Source of the DNA: Planctomycetota bacterium
GTDB lineage: Bacteria; Planctomycetota; Planctomycetia; Pirellulales; Pirellulaceae
Reading direction: 5' to 3'
Length of the DNA: 64,000 bases
Assembly: GCA_963204915.1 (NCBI GenBank)
Contig: CAUJHS010000045.1
Coordinates: 124,001-188,000 of the forward strand
Positions 45,532-54,800 of this stretch are shown here, in pieces. Numbering within the stretch: the first letter of the stretch is position 1; each line of letters begins with the position of its first letter. The notes under the pieces were generated by a model, which ran no database searches, had not been told where the DNA came from, and saw only the letters and a program-made list of their open reading frames with translations. Made by a program: the position numbers and the translations under genes.

Positions 45532-46686
45532 TTACTCGCTGCGCAGTCCCTCCGACGGCATGAGCTGCGCCGCCCGATACGCGGGAAACAAGCCGCCAAT
45601 CATGCCCACCGCCAGAGCCAAGAGGAATCCCTCGAAGATCACCTGCGGGGCGATGCGACCCGTCATAAAGCCGGCCACGGTGGGCAACTTGGTGAGCAAG
45701 CTCACCAACACCACCGCGCCGATGGCCCCGAGCACTCCGCCGACGGCGCTCAGGATGAGCGACTCGCCCAAAATCATCGCCACCACCCGCGACTTGCGCC
45801 AACCAATGGCTCGCAGAATACTGATTTCGCGCACGCGCTCCACGACCGACATGATCATCGTATTCAACATTCCAATACCGCCCACAAACACCGCGATGAG
45901 CGACGTCATGAGCGCCATGGCGTGCGCCATTTTGATGTGCATCGCCTCTTGCGTGTATTCGCGCGAAGGCCGAGCAAGCAAGTTCAAGCTGCGGCCTTCG
46001 TTATCTTTCAGCTGATTGATCTGTTCGGCCACTTCGGCCACCGTCGGCGCGCCAGGGCCGTGTTCAAGAATTACGGGAAAGCCTGTTACGCTCCCCTCGC
46101 GAAAACTCATCGCTTGCAGCCCCTTGAGCGGCATAATCGCCCCACCGGACTCAAACGTGGAAAAACTTTCGAACACGCCTACCACTTCAAGCTCTTCTTC
46201 ATTCAGCACAAAGGTGTCGCCCGCGTGCTTCTTCACGTTCTCGGCCAACGTGACGCCGAGCAGGATCGCCTTGTCGTCGCCTTCCTGAAGGGGCCTCCCC
46301 TCGATGATTTCAAATTCAGCAAACTGAAAAGAGTCGGTCCGCCAGCCTTGCAGCAAAACGTTGATGGTGTTGCCAGTATTCGGATCGGTATAGCCCATGA
46401 GTTCAACCAGGGCCGGCTCGACTTTCGACACGCCCGGCAGCGCCGCGACGTAATCAACCGCGTTTTCCTGCAAGTCGCTGGAAAGTTGATCGAGCACGCC
46501 ACGTTCGACGATGACGATATCAATCCCGCGTTTCTCCAGCGCGCTCAACGTGCCATTCTCAAAACTTTCGGAGAGCCCCAAAAGCGCGATCGTGGTGCCG
46601 ACCGCCACCGCCACGCCGCACGACGTCAACAGCGTGCGCGTCTTACGACGAAGCAAGTTTTTCAAGAGAAACGTTGAGAACCACAT
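45532..46686 (-). CDS. MacB/FtsX-type ABC transporter permease
   Basis: A 384-residue permease: an N-terminal membrane helix ('RKTRTLLTSCGVAVAVGTTIALLGL'), a large extracytoplasmic MacB-like domain (about 45-245) and three C-terminal helices, with the FtsX motif 'ERVREISILRAIGWRKSRVVAMILGESLIL'. ATG 46686 is chosen; the frame continues upstream with a Cys/Ser-rich stretch that looks untranslated. The ATPase gene follows on the same strand. No membrane-fusion protein is present in the window, so it may be a two-part system. Confidence 0.92.
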   Translation of the reverse strand: MWFSTFLLKNLLRRKTRTLLTSCGVAVAVGTTIALLGLSESFENGTLSALEKRGIDIVIVERGVLDQLSSDLQENAVDYVAALPGVSKVEPALVELMGYTDPNTGNTINVLLQGWRTDSFQFAEFEIIEGRPLQEGDDKAILLGVTLAENVKKHAGDTFVLNEEELEVVGVFESFSTFESGGAIMPLKGLQAMSFREGSVTGFPVILEHGPGAPTVAEVAEQINQLKDNEGRSLNLLARPSREYTQEAMHIKMAHAMALMTSLIAVFVGGIGMLNTMIMSVVERVREISILRAIGWRKSRVVAMILGESLILSAVGGVLGAIGAVVLVSLLTKLPTVAGFMTGRIAPQVIFEGFLLALAVGMIGGLFPAYRAAQLMPSEGLRSE

Positions 46687-46858
46687 AATCCAACAATCAA
46701 AAAGGGAGCTGGAACAACAGCAGGCGGCCGGAGACGCCGTCGTGCACCCCGTTAAGGTCAACGGCGCCTGACGGACCTACCGAAAAATACGTTGCACATA
46801 CGACACATTCATTCTACGCCGTATCGCAGGGTCGGAAACCTTGGGACGATGGCGCCGG

Positions 46859-47722
46859 TTATGCCGCATCGGTCGATTGTGCGGCGCCGTCGCGCCATTG
46901 GCGCAACTGGCGGCGAACCATTTCATTGAATGTGGCGGAGCATTCCATGGGAGCGAAATGCTTGGCCCCGGGAACCACATCGGCTCGGCAGTTCGGCAAA
47001 TGCTCGGTCAGGAATCGGCACGTGGCCTTGAACGGAGAAAACTCGTCGTACAAGGCCAGCACGGGTTGCTGAATTTCGCATAAGCGCTCTCGGGTGAGTC
47101 CGGCGACTTCGAACATCTCGTCTCCTGCGGTCGTGCCGGCCAATTTGCCCGCTTGCGCCAACCACCGCGCTCCGGCGGCGCCCATGCGTTTTTTGATGCC
47201 TTGCATTTGCTCGGGCGAAAGCCGCCGGACCACGTCAAACAGGCGTGAGAAATTGACCGTGCCGCCAATCTCCTCCCCCACCGACTGAAAGTGTTCTTGC
47301 ATGTCGCGCCAGATGACGGTTTGGCCCATGTCGGGCTCGATCTCGCGCAAGCCAGGAAAGTACGTATCGGACAGGATCACGCCGCGCACCTTTTCCGGCG
47401 TCAACAGCGCCGCGTGCATCGCAATCACGCCGCCGTAGCTGTGCGTCACAAGGAAGGCGGGTCCCAAACCCAGGGCGTCATGCAAACGACGAAAGTCTTC
47501 CGCCATGTGGGCCGAGTTGTACCCGTGTGGTGGAGCGCTGCTGGCGCCGTGACCGCGCAAGTCATACGACGTAACGCGAAACTCGCGGCTCAAATACTCC
47601 ACGGTTCCCGAAAACGCCCACACCGCCATGTTGCCGGTGAAGGCGTGCAGCAGCACCACATCAGGGCCTTCGCCCGATTGCTGATAGTGGAGCTTCAGAG
47701 CGTCAAATGTTAACTTCGGCAT
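46859..47722 (-). CDS. Alpha/beta hydrolase next to the lipid synthase
   Basis: A 287-residue alpha/beta-fold hydrolase. The nucleophile Ser is in 'VTHSYGGVIAM', the oxyanion region in 'LLHAFTGNMAVW', and the catalytic-type His in 'PGAKHFAPMEC'. 'YDLRGHGASSAPPHGY' is standard for the fold. It is the last gene of the minus-strand synthase locus, 94 bases after the ACP gene, so it could serve as a thioesterase that releases the acyl chain; the sequence alone also fits an esterase or haloalkane-type hydrolase. ATG 47722 starts the conserved part; an upstream ATG at 47785 is possible. Confidence 0.8.
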   Translation of the reverse strand: MPKLTFDALKLHYQQSGEGPDVVLLHAFTGNMAVWAFSGTVEYLSREFRVTSYDLRGHGASSAPPHGYNSAHMAEDFRRLHDALGLGPAFLVTHSYGGVIAMHAALLTPEKVRGVILSDTYFPGLREIEPDMGQTVIWRDMQEHFQSVGEEIGGTVNFSRLFDVVRRLSPEQMQGIKKRMGAAGARWLAQAGKLAGTTAGDEMFEVAGLTRERLCEIQQPVLALYDEFSPFKATCRFLTEHLPNCRADVVPGAKHFAPMECSATFNEMVRRQLRQWRDGAAQSTDAA

Positions 47723-47816
47723 AAAGCGGTTTCGATTCTCTTGTTTCGATTCTCTTGCGCGCCCTTCGTGCATTGGCGCCCTCAACGCGAGGTGCGATGT
47801 CGCGAGGTGCGATCAA

Positions 47817-48098
47817 CTACGTCGCAAGCTCGCGCTCCAGGAACTCGGCCAGTTGCCCGACTTCGAGATCCTCGGCGCCGCTTTCCATCAGTTCGACCAG
47901 GAAGCGATTGAACGCGATCTTCCGGCCATAATAGGTTTCGAGTTGTTCGCCGAGAATCACAGCGTCGATTGAGGCGAACCCCAAGTCGCCAAAGAAGCGC
48001 GTTTCCGGCCCAATGTGGCCCGAGTATTCGCGATCTTCAAAGTTCTGCAGCATCGCCGCCAGGTCGGCGACAATTTCAACTTGAGACTTAGCAGGCAT
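47817..48098 (-). CDS. Discrete acyl carrier protein
   Basis: A 93-residue carrier protein. The phosphopantetheine site Ser is in 'GDLGFASIDAVILGEQLE', matching the DLGxxS(I/L)D pattern. The following helix ('FNRFLVELMESGAEDLEVGQLAEFLE') is ACP-like. It lies 78 bases downstream of the AT-DH-PPTase gene, which could modify it. It may be a starter or chain-transfer ACP. ATG 48098 is the likely start; the frame is open to 48134. Confidence 0.88.
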   Translation of the reverse strand: MPAKSQVEIVADLAAMLQNFEDREYSGHIGPETRFFGDLGFASIDAVILGEQLETYYGRKIAFNRFLVELMESGAEDLEVGQLAEFLERELAT

Positions 48099-48176
48099 AG
48101 TTACAAGGCGTGAAGTGGAGGCGATTGTTTCCAACCCGGCATTGCGGCCAGGTGGAGCGTGGGGCGATCTCGACGT

Positions 48177-51100
48177 TCATGCGACATCGCAGTACGTGAC
48201 GGCCGCCAGGAACGACTTATTACGCGACGTATACACCTTCAGCCGCTTTCCCTGGAACTGCGGAAACTCCGAGGCAAACGCGGGCGTCAGTTCGACTTCG
48301 ACCCATACAGCGCCTGCGGGAAGCGATTCCTCGGCGTTCACCTGGCGCACCACCACACTGCGCGGTCCTTGCGCCATGCCGCGGCCCAGCGCCTTCGCCA
48401 CGGCTTCTTTGGCGCACCAAAACCGGGTGACCGTTTCGGCGCGGTCCTTCGCTTCATCGAGCAATCGCCGTTCCACATCGTCAAAAGCGATGGATTCGAA
48501 ACTCGCCTCGCGCGGCTCGATTTTCTCTAAGTCGATGCCCGCATACGGCTCGAACGACGCAAGCGAGCCCATGACCCCTTCGGCGTGCGTGATCGACACC
48601 AGGGGCATCTCGGCGCTTTCGCCGTATCCCAAGTGGATCGCAAACGGCCGGCCATGCTCGTCATGTTTGATCTCCAGGTCGGCGGGAAAAAAGCGTTCAT
48701 CGTGACGCTCCCACCAGGCCAACCGCACCGCGTCCTTAGCGGCCAGCCGGCCGAACACCCAATCGAATCGCTTTTTCGGGGGCACAGTCAAGCGACGATA
48801 CTCCCGCATTTCGTCGGAAGAAAGCGTCATTTGCGCCGTGACCATTTGCATGGCCGGCTGATGCAAATCCATCGGCGGCTCCAAACGCACACACACGCCA
48901 CGCTTAGCCCAAGACGCAGGCGTCGCTTCGGGCCAGCGATTGCTGATGAAGTATTCGTCTTTACGGCCGTGGAAGTTCACTTCGCCATACGGCATGTAGA
49001 ACCGCCAGTATTTGGCCTTCAGTTGGCACCATACGCGGCCATGTTCGTCGATCGCTTCGACACCGTGTACAAAATGCCGCGGCGACTGCTCAACAATGTG
49101 CCCGCGCACCTGGAACCGCGTGCCCTCATCCGGCCGCGGTCCGTAAATGCGCACGCTTTTCATTTCGAAGGGAAGCAGCGTACGGCCCGCCAGATCGGGT
49201 TGCTCCAGGTGCCACGCACACAAAGGATGCATCGCTACGTCCAGCAGCACCGGATCGAGCAGAAATTGCGGATCGTCGGTCGATTGAAACACCCCGCGGC
49301 GCGGCAACACCACGGCGCGGCCTTCAATGCCTTCGTCGCCAATGGCCGTCAGCTCGGTAACGCCCATGAACAGCGGACCGTGGAACAAGTCGTGGTACAG
49401 CCCCTCCAGCGTAATGCGGCATGGGCGGCGACCTTGCAACTCGAACGGTTCGGCCTGGGGCGCTTCAGGATAACCGGGCGCCAACACCACGCGGCCCACC
49501 GCCGCCGGGGCTGCCGATTCTCCCAGCGGCAAGCGGCCGTTGTCCACAATCGCAATACGAACTTCGACCTCGAATTCCGAGGCGTTGCCGGCCGCGTCAT
49601 CGCGTGCGCCAAGCATTTTGGCGGTGGCTTCGATCTCGCCGGGCGCATCGTCGTAATACGCCAGCCAGCGCAGGAGACGCACGTCTTTGACTTCAATGGC
49701 CACACAGCCCGGAGCCAACAGCGCGGCGGTCTCCGCCATCAGTTCGAGAGTAAAGGTCATGGGACCAATCGGCAAACCGCAATGCTCGGGATTCACCTTA
49801 CTCACTTTGCGGCCGCCCACGGTGTGCTCGTTGGCGAAGAGGTCTTCCGACAAATCGAGCCGCCGGCGCATGACCACTTCCTGCCCCGGCTCAAGCCGCA
49901 CGATGTCTCCCAACATCGGCAGATTCGGCCCTGCCGCTTCCGATGGTTCTTGAGGTGCAGGGACCGGAGCGATACGTTCGTGCGGAGTCGACAATGCCTG
50001 CCGACGCGCCGCACCGCGCGCCGAGGCGCCCCGCCGGCTCGGCCGCACTCCCGCGCGGCGTGCGGTCAGGAACTGCTCCATCACAAGCTGCTGCTCGCCC
50101 ACGAATTGCTCCATCAGCGAGAAATGCCCGGCCATGACCGCGGCGGCGCCCGTGGGAGCGACTGTGTCAGCGGGCACGGCAGGGCCAGTTTCGGCGGGAA
50201 GCGACGCCGCAGGTTCGTGCGATTCGGCCATCGTGAGCGATTCTCCCGAGTCGTACAACATTTCCAACTTGACCGGCGCGCCGTGCGCGGCGAGTTGCCC
50301 CAAGGCGTGATGAAGCTGCGTCACGCTGCCGCGCCGTTGCAGGTCGAGCGGAATCGCCTGAAACGACTGGCCGCGCAAAATGTCTTCGACAAACGAAGTC
50401 AAGTTGCCGCGCGGCCCGACTTCCACAAACAGCCGCGCTCCCTCGTTGTGCATGGCGCGCACCATGTGCGTAAACTCGACCGGCGAAAACCAATGCGCCA
50501 GCGTCAGACGGCGAATCTCGTCGGCGTCTTCGGGAAAAGGCGCCGCCGTGGTGCAGGAGTAAATCTTGCGGCGCGGGGCCTGAAAGGGAATCTCGTCCAG
50601 CATCTGGGCCAGCGGCGCCGAGTACGGCTCGAATAACTGCGTATGGTACGGGCGGGAAAGCACGAGGCGTTCGTACATCATCCCTTCGCTGCGCAGCCGC
50701 TCCTCGACGGCAGCCATGACTCCGGCTCGACCCACAATGACGGTCTGGTGCGGGCAGTTGTCCATCGCTACGAACGCCTCGGACGACGGCTCGCCCGCGT
50801 CGTCGCCCAAGCCAGCCTTCGCGAGGCACGAGGCGTGAACATCGCACAACAAAGCATTCATCTTCTCGCGCGAGGCGCCCACGGCCAGCAAGACGGCGTC
50901 TTCCGGGCCTTGCTCGTCTTCCATTTCGTCGAGCATTTGCATGGTCTGCACGACACGCTCGGTCGCGTCATGCTCGTCGCTCATGCAGCCTGCGGCCATG
51001 AGTGCAGCCAGCTCCCCCGCGCTGTGACCGCCAATCATGTCGGGCGCCAGGCCAAACTGCTCCATCAAATGAAACAGCGCCAGGTCCGCCACGAGGACGC

Positions 51101-51668
51101 TAAACATGGCGTTGCCCAAACGTCGCAACTCTTGCTCCGCCCCGGCGCGTTCCTCTTCGCTGGCGTCGATCGGAAAATTGATGAAGCGCCGCGGCGAGCC
51201 GATGGTTAACCCTGGCCGCGACGCGATTTCATCGCAGTAGGTCAAAATATTCTCGACCACGGGAAACCGCGGCGTGAGGCCCGCCGTCATGTTCAGATAC
51301 TGGGCGCCTTCGCCAGGAAACAGGAAGGCGATCTTCCCTTCCAATCCCAACGGCCGGGCGAAGTAATACACGCCGGTCACGTCGCGAATTTTTTCGCAGC
51401 GCGGGTCGGCCAACTTCGCAGCAGCTCGGGCGAGTTTAGCTTGCAAGTCTTCGTGCGAGTCGGCCACAATCGCCAGTCGCGCGCCGCCCGGCGCCAGGGC
51501 GCAGTTCAACCACCGCGCCAGGTTTCGCAAGTCTCGCGGGGGCTGCTCGCCGGCAAGGGCCGACACTTCGGCCACTCGCGCTTGCAGGCTCTCGCGATCG
51601 TCGCCGCGCAAGACAAACAGCTCCGTGTTGTCGGCATCGGGCGTCGAAAATGAAGAACGAACCGTCAT
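48177..51668 (-). CDS. AT-DH-phosphopantetheinyl transferase fusion
   Basis: A 1163-residue PUFA-synthase-like protein. Residues 110-450 form an acyltransferase with 'AFLFPGEGAQYLNM' and nucleophile S216 in 'GGHSAGELAAL'. After a Pro/Ala-rich linker, residues about 620-950 form a double-hotdog dehydratase with H..G in 'NEHTVGGRK' and Asp in 'LLDPVLLDVAMHPL'; the Pro of the usual HxxxGxxxxP is missing. The last 200 residues are an Sfp-type phosphopantetheinyl transferase ('GIDLEKIEP', 'FWCAKEAVAKAL'). It can thus load, dehydrate and activate carriers. ATG 51668 or GTG 51677. The 2590-residue synthase gene lies 159 bases upstream on the same strand. Confidence 0.93.
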   Translation of the reverse strand: MTVRSSFSTPDADNTELFVLRGDDRESLQARVAEVSALAGEQPPRDLRNLARWLNCALAPGGARLAIVADSHEDLQAKLARAAAKLADPRCEKIRDVTGVYYFARPLGLEGKIAFLFPGEGAQYLNMTAGLTPRFPVVENILTYCDEIASRPGLTIGSPRRFINFPIDASEEERAGAEQELRRLGNAMFSVLVADLALFHLMEQFGLAPDMIGGHSAGELAALMAAGCMSDEHDATERVVQTMQMLDEMEDEQGPEDAVLLAVGASREKMNALLCDVHASCLAKAGLGDDAGEPSSEAFVAMDNCPHQTVIVGRAGVMAAVEERLRSEGMMYERLVLSRPYHTQLFEPYSAPLAQMLDEIPFQAPRRKIYSCTTAAPFPEDADEIRRLTLAHWFSPVEFTHMVRAMHNEGARLFVEVGPRGNLTSFVEDILRGQSFQAIPLDLQRRGSVTQLHHALGQLAAHGAPVKLEMLYDSGESLTMAESHEPAASLPAETGPAVPADTVAPTGAAAVMAGHFSLMEQFVGEQQLVMEQFLTARRAGVRPSRRGASARGAARRQALSTPHERIAPVPAPQEPSEAAGPNLPMLGDIVRLEPGQEVVMRRRLDLSEDLFANEHTVGGRKVSKVNPEHCGLPIGPMTFTLELMAETAALLAPGCVAIEVKDVRLLRWLAYYDDAPGEIEATAKMLGARDDAAGNASEFEVEVRIAIVDNGRLPLGESAAPAAVGRVVLAPGYPEAPQAEPFELQGRRPCRITLEGLYHDLFHGPLFMGVTELTAIGDEGIEGRAVVLPRRGVFQSTDDPQFLLDPVLLDVAMHPLCAWHLEQPDLAGRTLLPFEMKSVRIYGPRPDEGTRFQVRGHIVEQSPRHFVHGVEAIDEHGRVWCQLKAKYWRFYMPYGEVNFHGRKDEYFISNRWPEATPASWAKRGVCVRLEPPMDLHQPAMQMVTAQMTLSSDEMREYRRLTVPPKKRFDWVFGRLAAKDAVRLAWWERHDERFFPADLEIKHDEHGRPFAIHLGYGESAEMPLVSITHAEGVMGSLASFEPYAGIDLEKIEPREASFESIAFDDVERRLLDEAKDRAETVTRFWCAKEAVAKALGRGMAQGPRSVVVRQVNAEESLPAGAVWVEVELTPAFASEFPQFQGKRLKVYTSRNKSFLAAVTYCDVA

Positions 51669-51827
51669 GACGTTCACAACCAGGTAAAATCCACGCCAAC
51701 ACCGCGGCCGAATCCGCTCGACCGCTCATCCCTCCTGCTTACCACATATTCCCGCAACGCGGCGCCGCCCAAGAGGCGTGATCGCGAGGAATGCGATTAC
51801 CTCTTGGGCGTATTGGCCGTTCGATTG

Positions 51828-54800
51828 CTACCGCATCGCCGCTTCGTTTTGCGGAGTCACGACGAGGTGTTCCGCCCCGCCGCCCACGATGACTTCACTC
51901 TCGCCCTTGCGGCCGCGGCGCAACTCCTCGACGAAGAACTGCACGCCCACATCGGGGTCGATCAGTTTCAAGCCGCGCGCCACGAGGTGTTTCTCCAATT
52001 CGGAAACCATGCCAATGCCCGACCAAGGGCCCCAGTCCACGGCGAACACGCGGCAGGGGTTCTGCCGATCCCACTGCCAGGCGAGCTTGGCTAGTACTTC
52101 GTTCGCGGCGGCGTAGTCGCTTTGGCCGCGGTTGCCGTACCGGCTGGCGACCGACGCGAACAGGGCGAAGAATTTCATCTGCTTCAAGTCCAACAACCGC
52201 GACAACAACAACGCGCTCTCGACCTTCGAGCCGAACACGCGGTCGAACGACTCGGGCGACTTGTTCGTGAGCAGCTTGTCTTCAATCACGCCGGCGCCAT
52301 GAATTACGCCGTCGATGCCGCCAAACCGGGCTTGCGCTTCGGCGATTACGGCCGCCATGGCGGCTTCGTCCCGGGCATCGGCCGAGCGGTAAATCACTTG
52401 CGAACCCGCCGCTTGCATCCGCTCGAGTGCGCCGCGGATTTCGCGGTCGCGCATGATGCGTGCGAACTCGACCTGCACGGCAACCGGCGTGGGCTGTTGC
52501 CCTTCGCGCTTGAACCGAGCAATCAGGGCCGCCTTGATTTCCGCGGGCGATTGCAGGCCGGCGGTGTCGGCGGCTTCTTCGCCTTCGGGCGCTGGCGAAC
52601 GTCCTACAAGCACCAGGTTCGGTTGATAACGCCGCGCCAGTTCCTCAGCAATGGCCGAAGTAATGCCGCGGCCTCCGCCCGTGACCAACAACGTGGTCTT
52701 GGAGTCGATCAATTCCGTGGCAGGGGCTTCCAGGTCGAAGGCGCCGTCGGCGGCTTGCCAAGTGACACGCCGACCCGCCAGATACCCCACTTCGCGCGGG
52801 CCTTGGCGATCGCTCAACTCGGCGAGCAGACATTCCGCCAGCTCTTCGACGGAATTCTGCAGGTTCACATCGATGGCGCGCACCAGCACGTCGGGCCACT
52901 CTTGGCCTAGGCACTTGAGAAAGCCCGCCACGCCGCCATGCCCGGCGAAGTACGCATCGTCGGCTGCCTGGCCGTCGAAGCCCATGCCGCCGCCGAGCGA
53001 GGTGGCCGCCAGCAACAGCGAGCCGCCGTCGCGCCCGGCTTGCTGGAGTTCTTCCTCCAGTTCGCGGGCCAAGAGGTATAAACCCTTGACCTCCACCGCC
53101 ATGCGGTCGAGCGGCTGCTTGCTTCCATGGTCGGCCAGCGGCAAAAGATGAATCAGCCCGCCTATGGCGCCGACCGCCTTGCGAATGCGCGACGCCAAGG
53201 CGATGACCGACGCCTCATGGGTCAAATCGCCATAGAACACGCCATCGCGGTCGAGCAGGTTCTCGTCCGTCGAATGGCGGATCAGGACGATCTCTTGCCC
53301 GAAGTCCGCGAGGCGGTGGGCCACTTCGGCAGCCACACCGCGGCCATCGTCGGTAATCAACACGGCGCCGCTGGGGATGAGCATGGCGGCGCCGCTGGGA
53401 AGCGGAGCATCGATCAGCTCAATGAGACCGCGCTGGATGTCGAGGACTGCCGGGGCTGGGTCTTTTTTTTTTAACTCCGCTTCTTGCGGCTCGGCGACTT
53501 CCGCGGCATCGGGCTTGGCGGCAGCGGGCTTGGCGGCAGCGGGCTTGGCGCCCGCGTTGTCGGCGGCCGGAGCGGCCGATGCACTCAACGCTTCCTGCAA
53601 GTAGTCCAGAATACCGCGAATGGTGCGAATGCTGGTGAGCCGCTCAAACTCGATCTTGGGCGAGTCGGCTTCTTGCGTGATGCCCAGGATCTCGGCCAGG
53701 TTGCCCAGGATTTCGACCCGTTTGATCGAGTCGATGCCCAAGTCGGCTTCCAGGTCCAAGTCCACGTCGAGCATGTCGTGCGGATAGCCGGTGCGCTCGC
53801 TGACCAGGTCGAGCAGTTGGCCCGACACGGTTTCGCGATCAAATCCGGCCTTGGCTGGCGCTTTCGCAGTAGTTGGCTTTGCGGCTTCCGGCGCCGGTTC
53901 AACGTTCGCCCGTTTCGCTTCGGGTTGCGGCGCAGGAGGCGTTGCGGGCGTAGTCAGCCGATTGGTCGGTTTGTGCGACTCGGCTTTCGTCAGCGATTCG
54001 GCCTTTGCCGGGGCATGACCGTTCTCAACCGACTTGGCCGCCACGGCCGGAGGCGCCGACTCCACGCCATTCGACGAATGTCCGTTGCGGTAATGCCCGT
54101 TCGACCCGTTGGTAATCGCCGCGGGGCTAGGAGCCGCAGGCGGCGTAAGACCGTTGGCCGGCGGCACACTGGCGCCCGGCACGATCAGCGGCGCGGGCGC
54201 CGGTCCGGCATCGCCCTGCAAGTAAGTGATCATCACCGAACGCTGGGCTTCGAGGAAGCGGGCCATCAGGTTGTGATAACTTTGCATCACGTGAACCACT
54301 TGATCCTCGCCCACGGCAGGCGTTTGAAGCGGCGCTGCGGGAAGCGGCGCCGGGGGAGCCGGGGGCGCGGGTTCGTGCTTCGAAGCGCCATTGGCGGCGC
54401 CGTTTTGCTTGTTTGAGTGCATGGCTGGAATCGTCTCCGCTAGAGTCGATGATGTTTGGGTTGGTTGTTTTTGTGGCGAGGCCGCCTGTTTGGACGGCGG
54501 GATGGGTGGGGTGGGTTTCTTGACCGGGGCCGACTCCGCACGAACTGGCGCTTCGACCGGCTTCGGCGGCGCGGCGGGCGCCGGCGTTGTCGCCGCAGGT
54601 TTTCCAGGGAACTCCGACAACCGCTCGGCGGGGATTTTCTGTCCCAGCAAGAGCGGCTCTTTGGCGCCCAGTGGCTTGGCTCGCACGCTGTTCACCACCC
54701 ACGTGCTGCGGGTCACTTCCGGCTGATCCGACTGTTTGGAAAGCGCAGAAAGCTCGAACGGCGCAACATCGCGCTGGGCGAAAAGGCGATCCAAATTCGC

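Noticed and set aside
48585..50636. 683-codon plus-strand frame inside the synthase locus
   Set aside because: It is the exact antisense shadow of the AT-DH-PPTase gene, rich in Arg, His and Gln with no family motif; the minus-strand frame carries all catalytic motifs.
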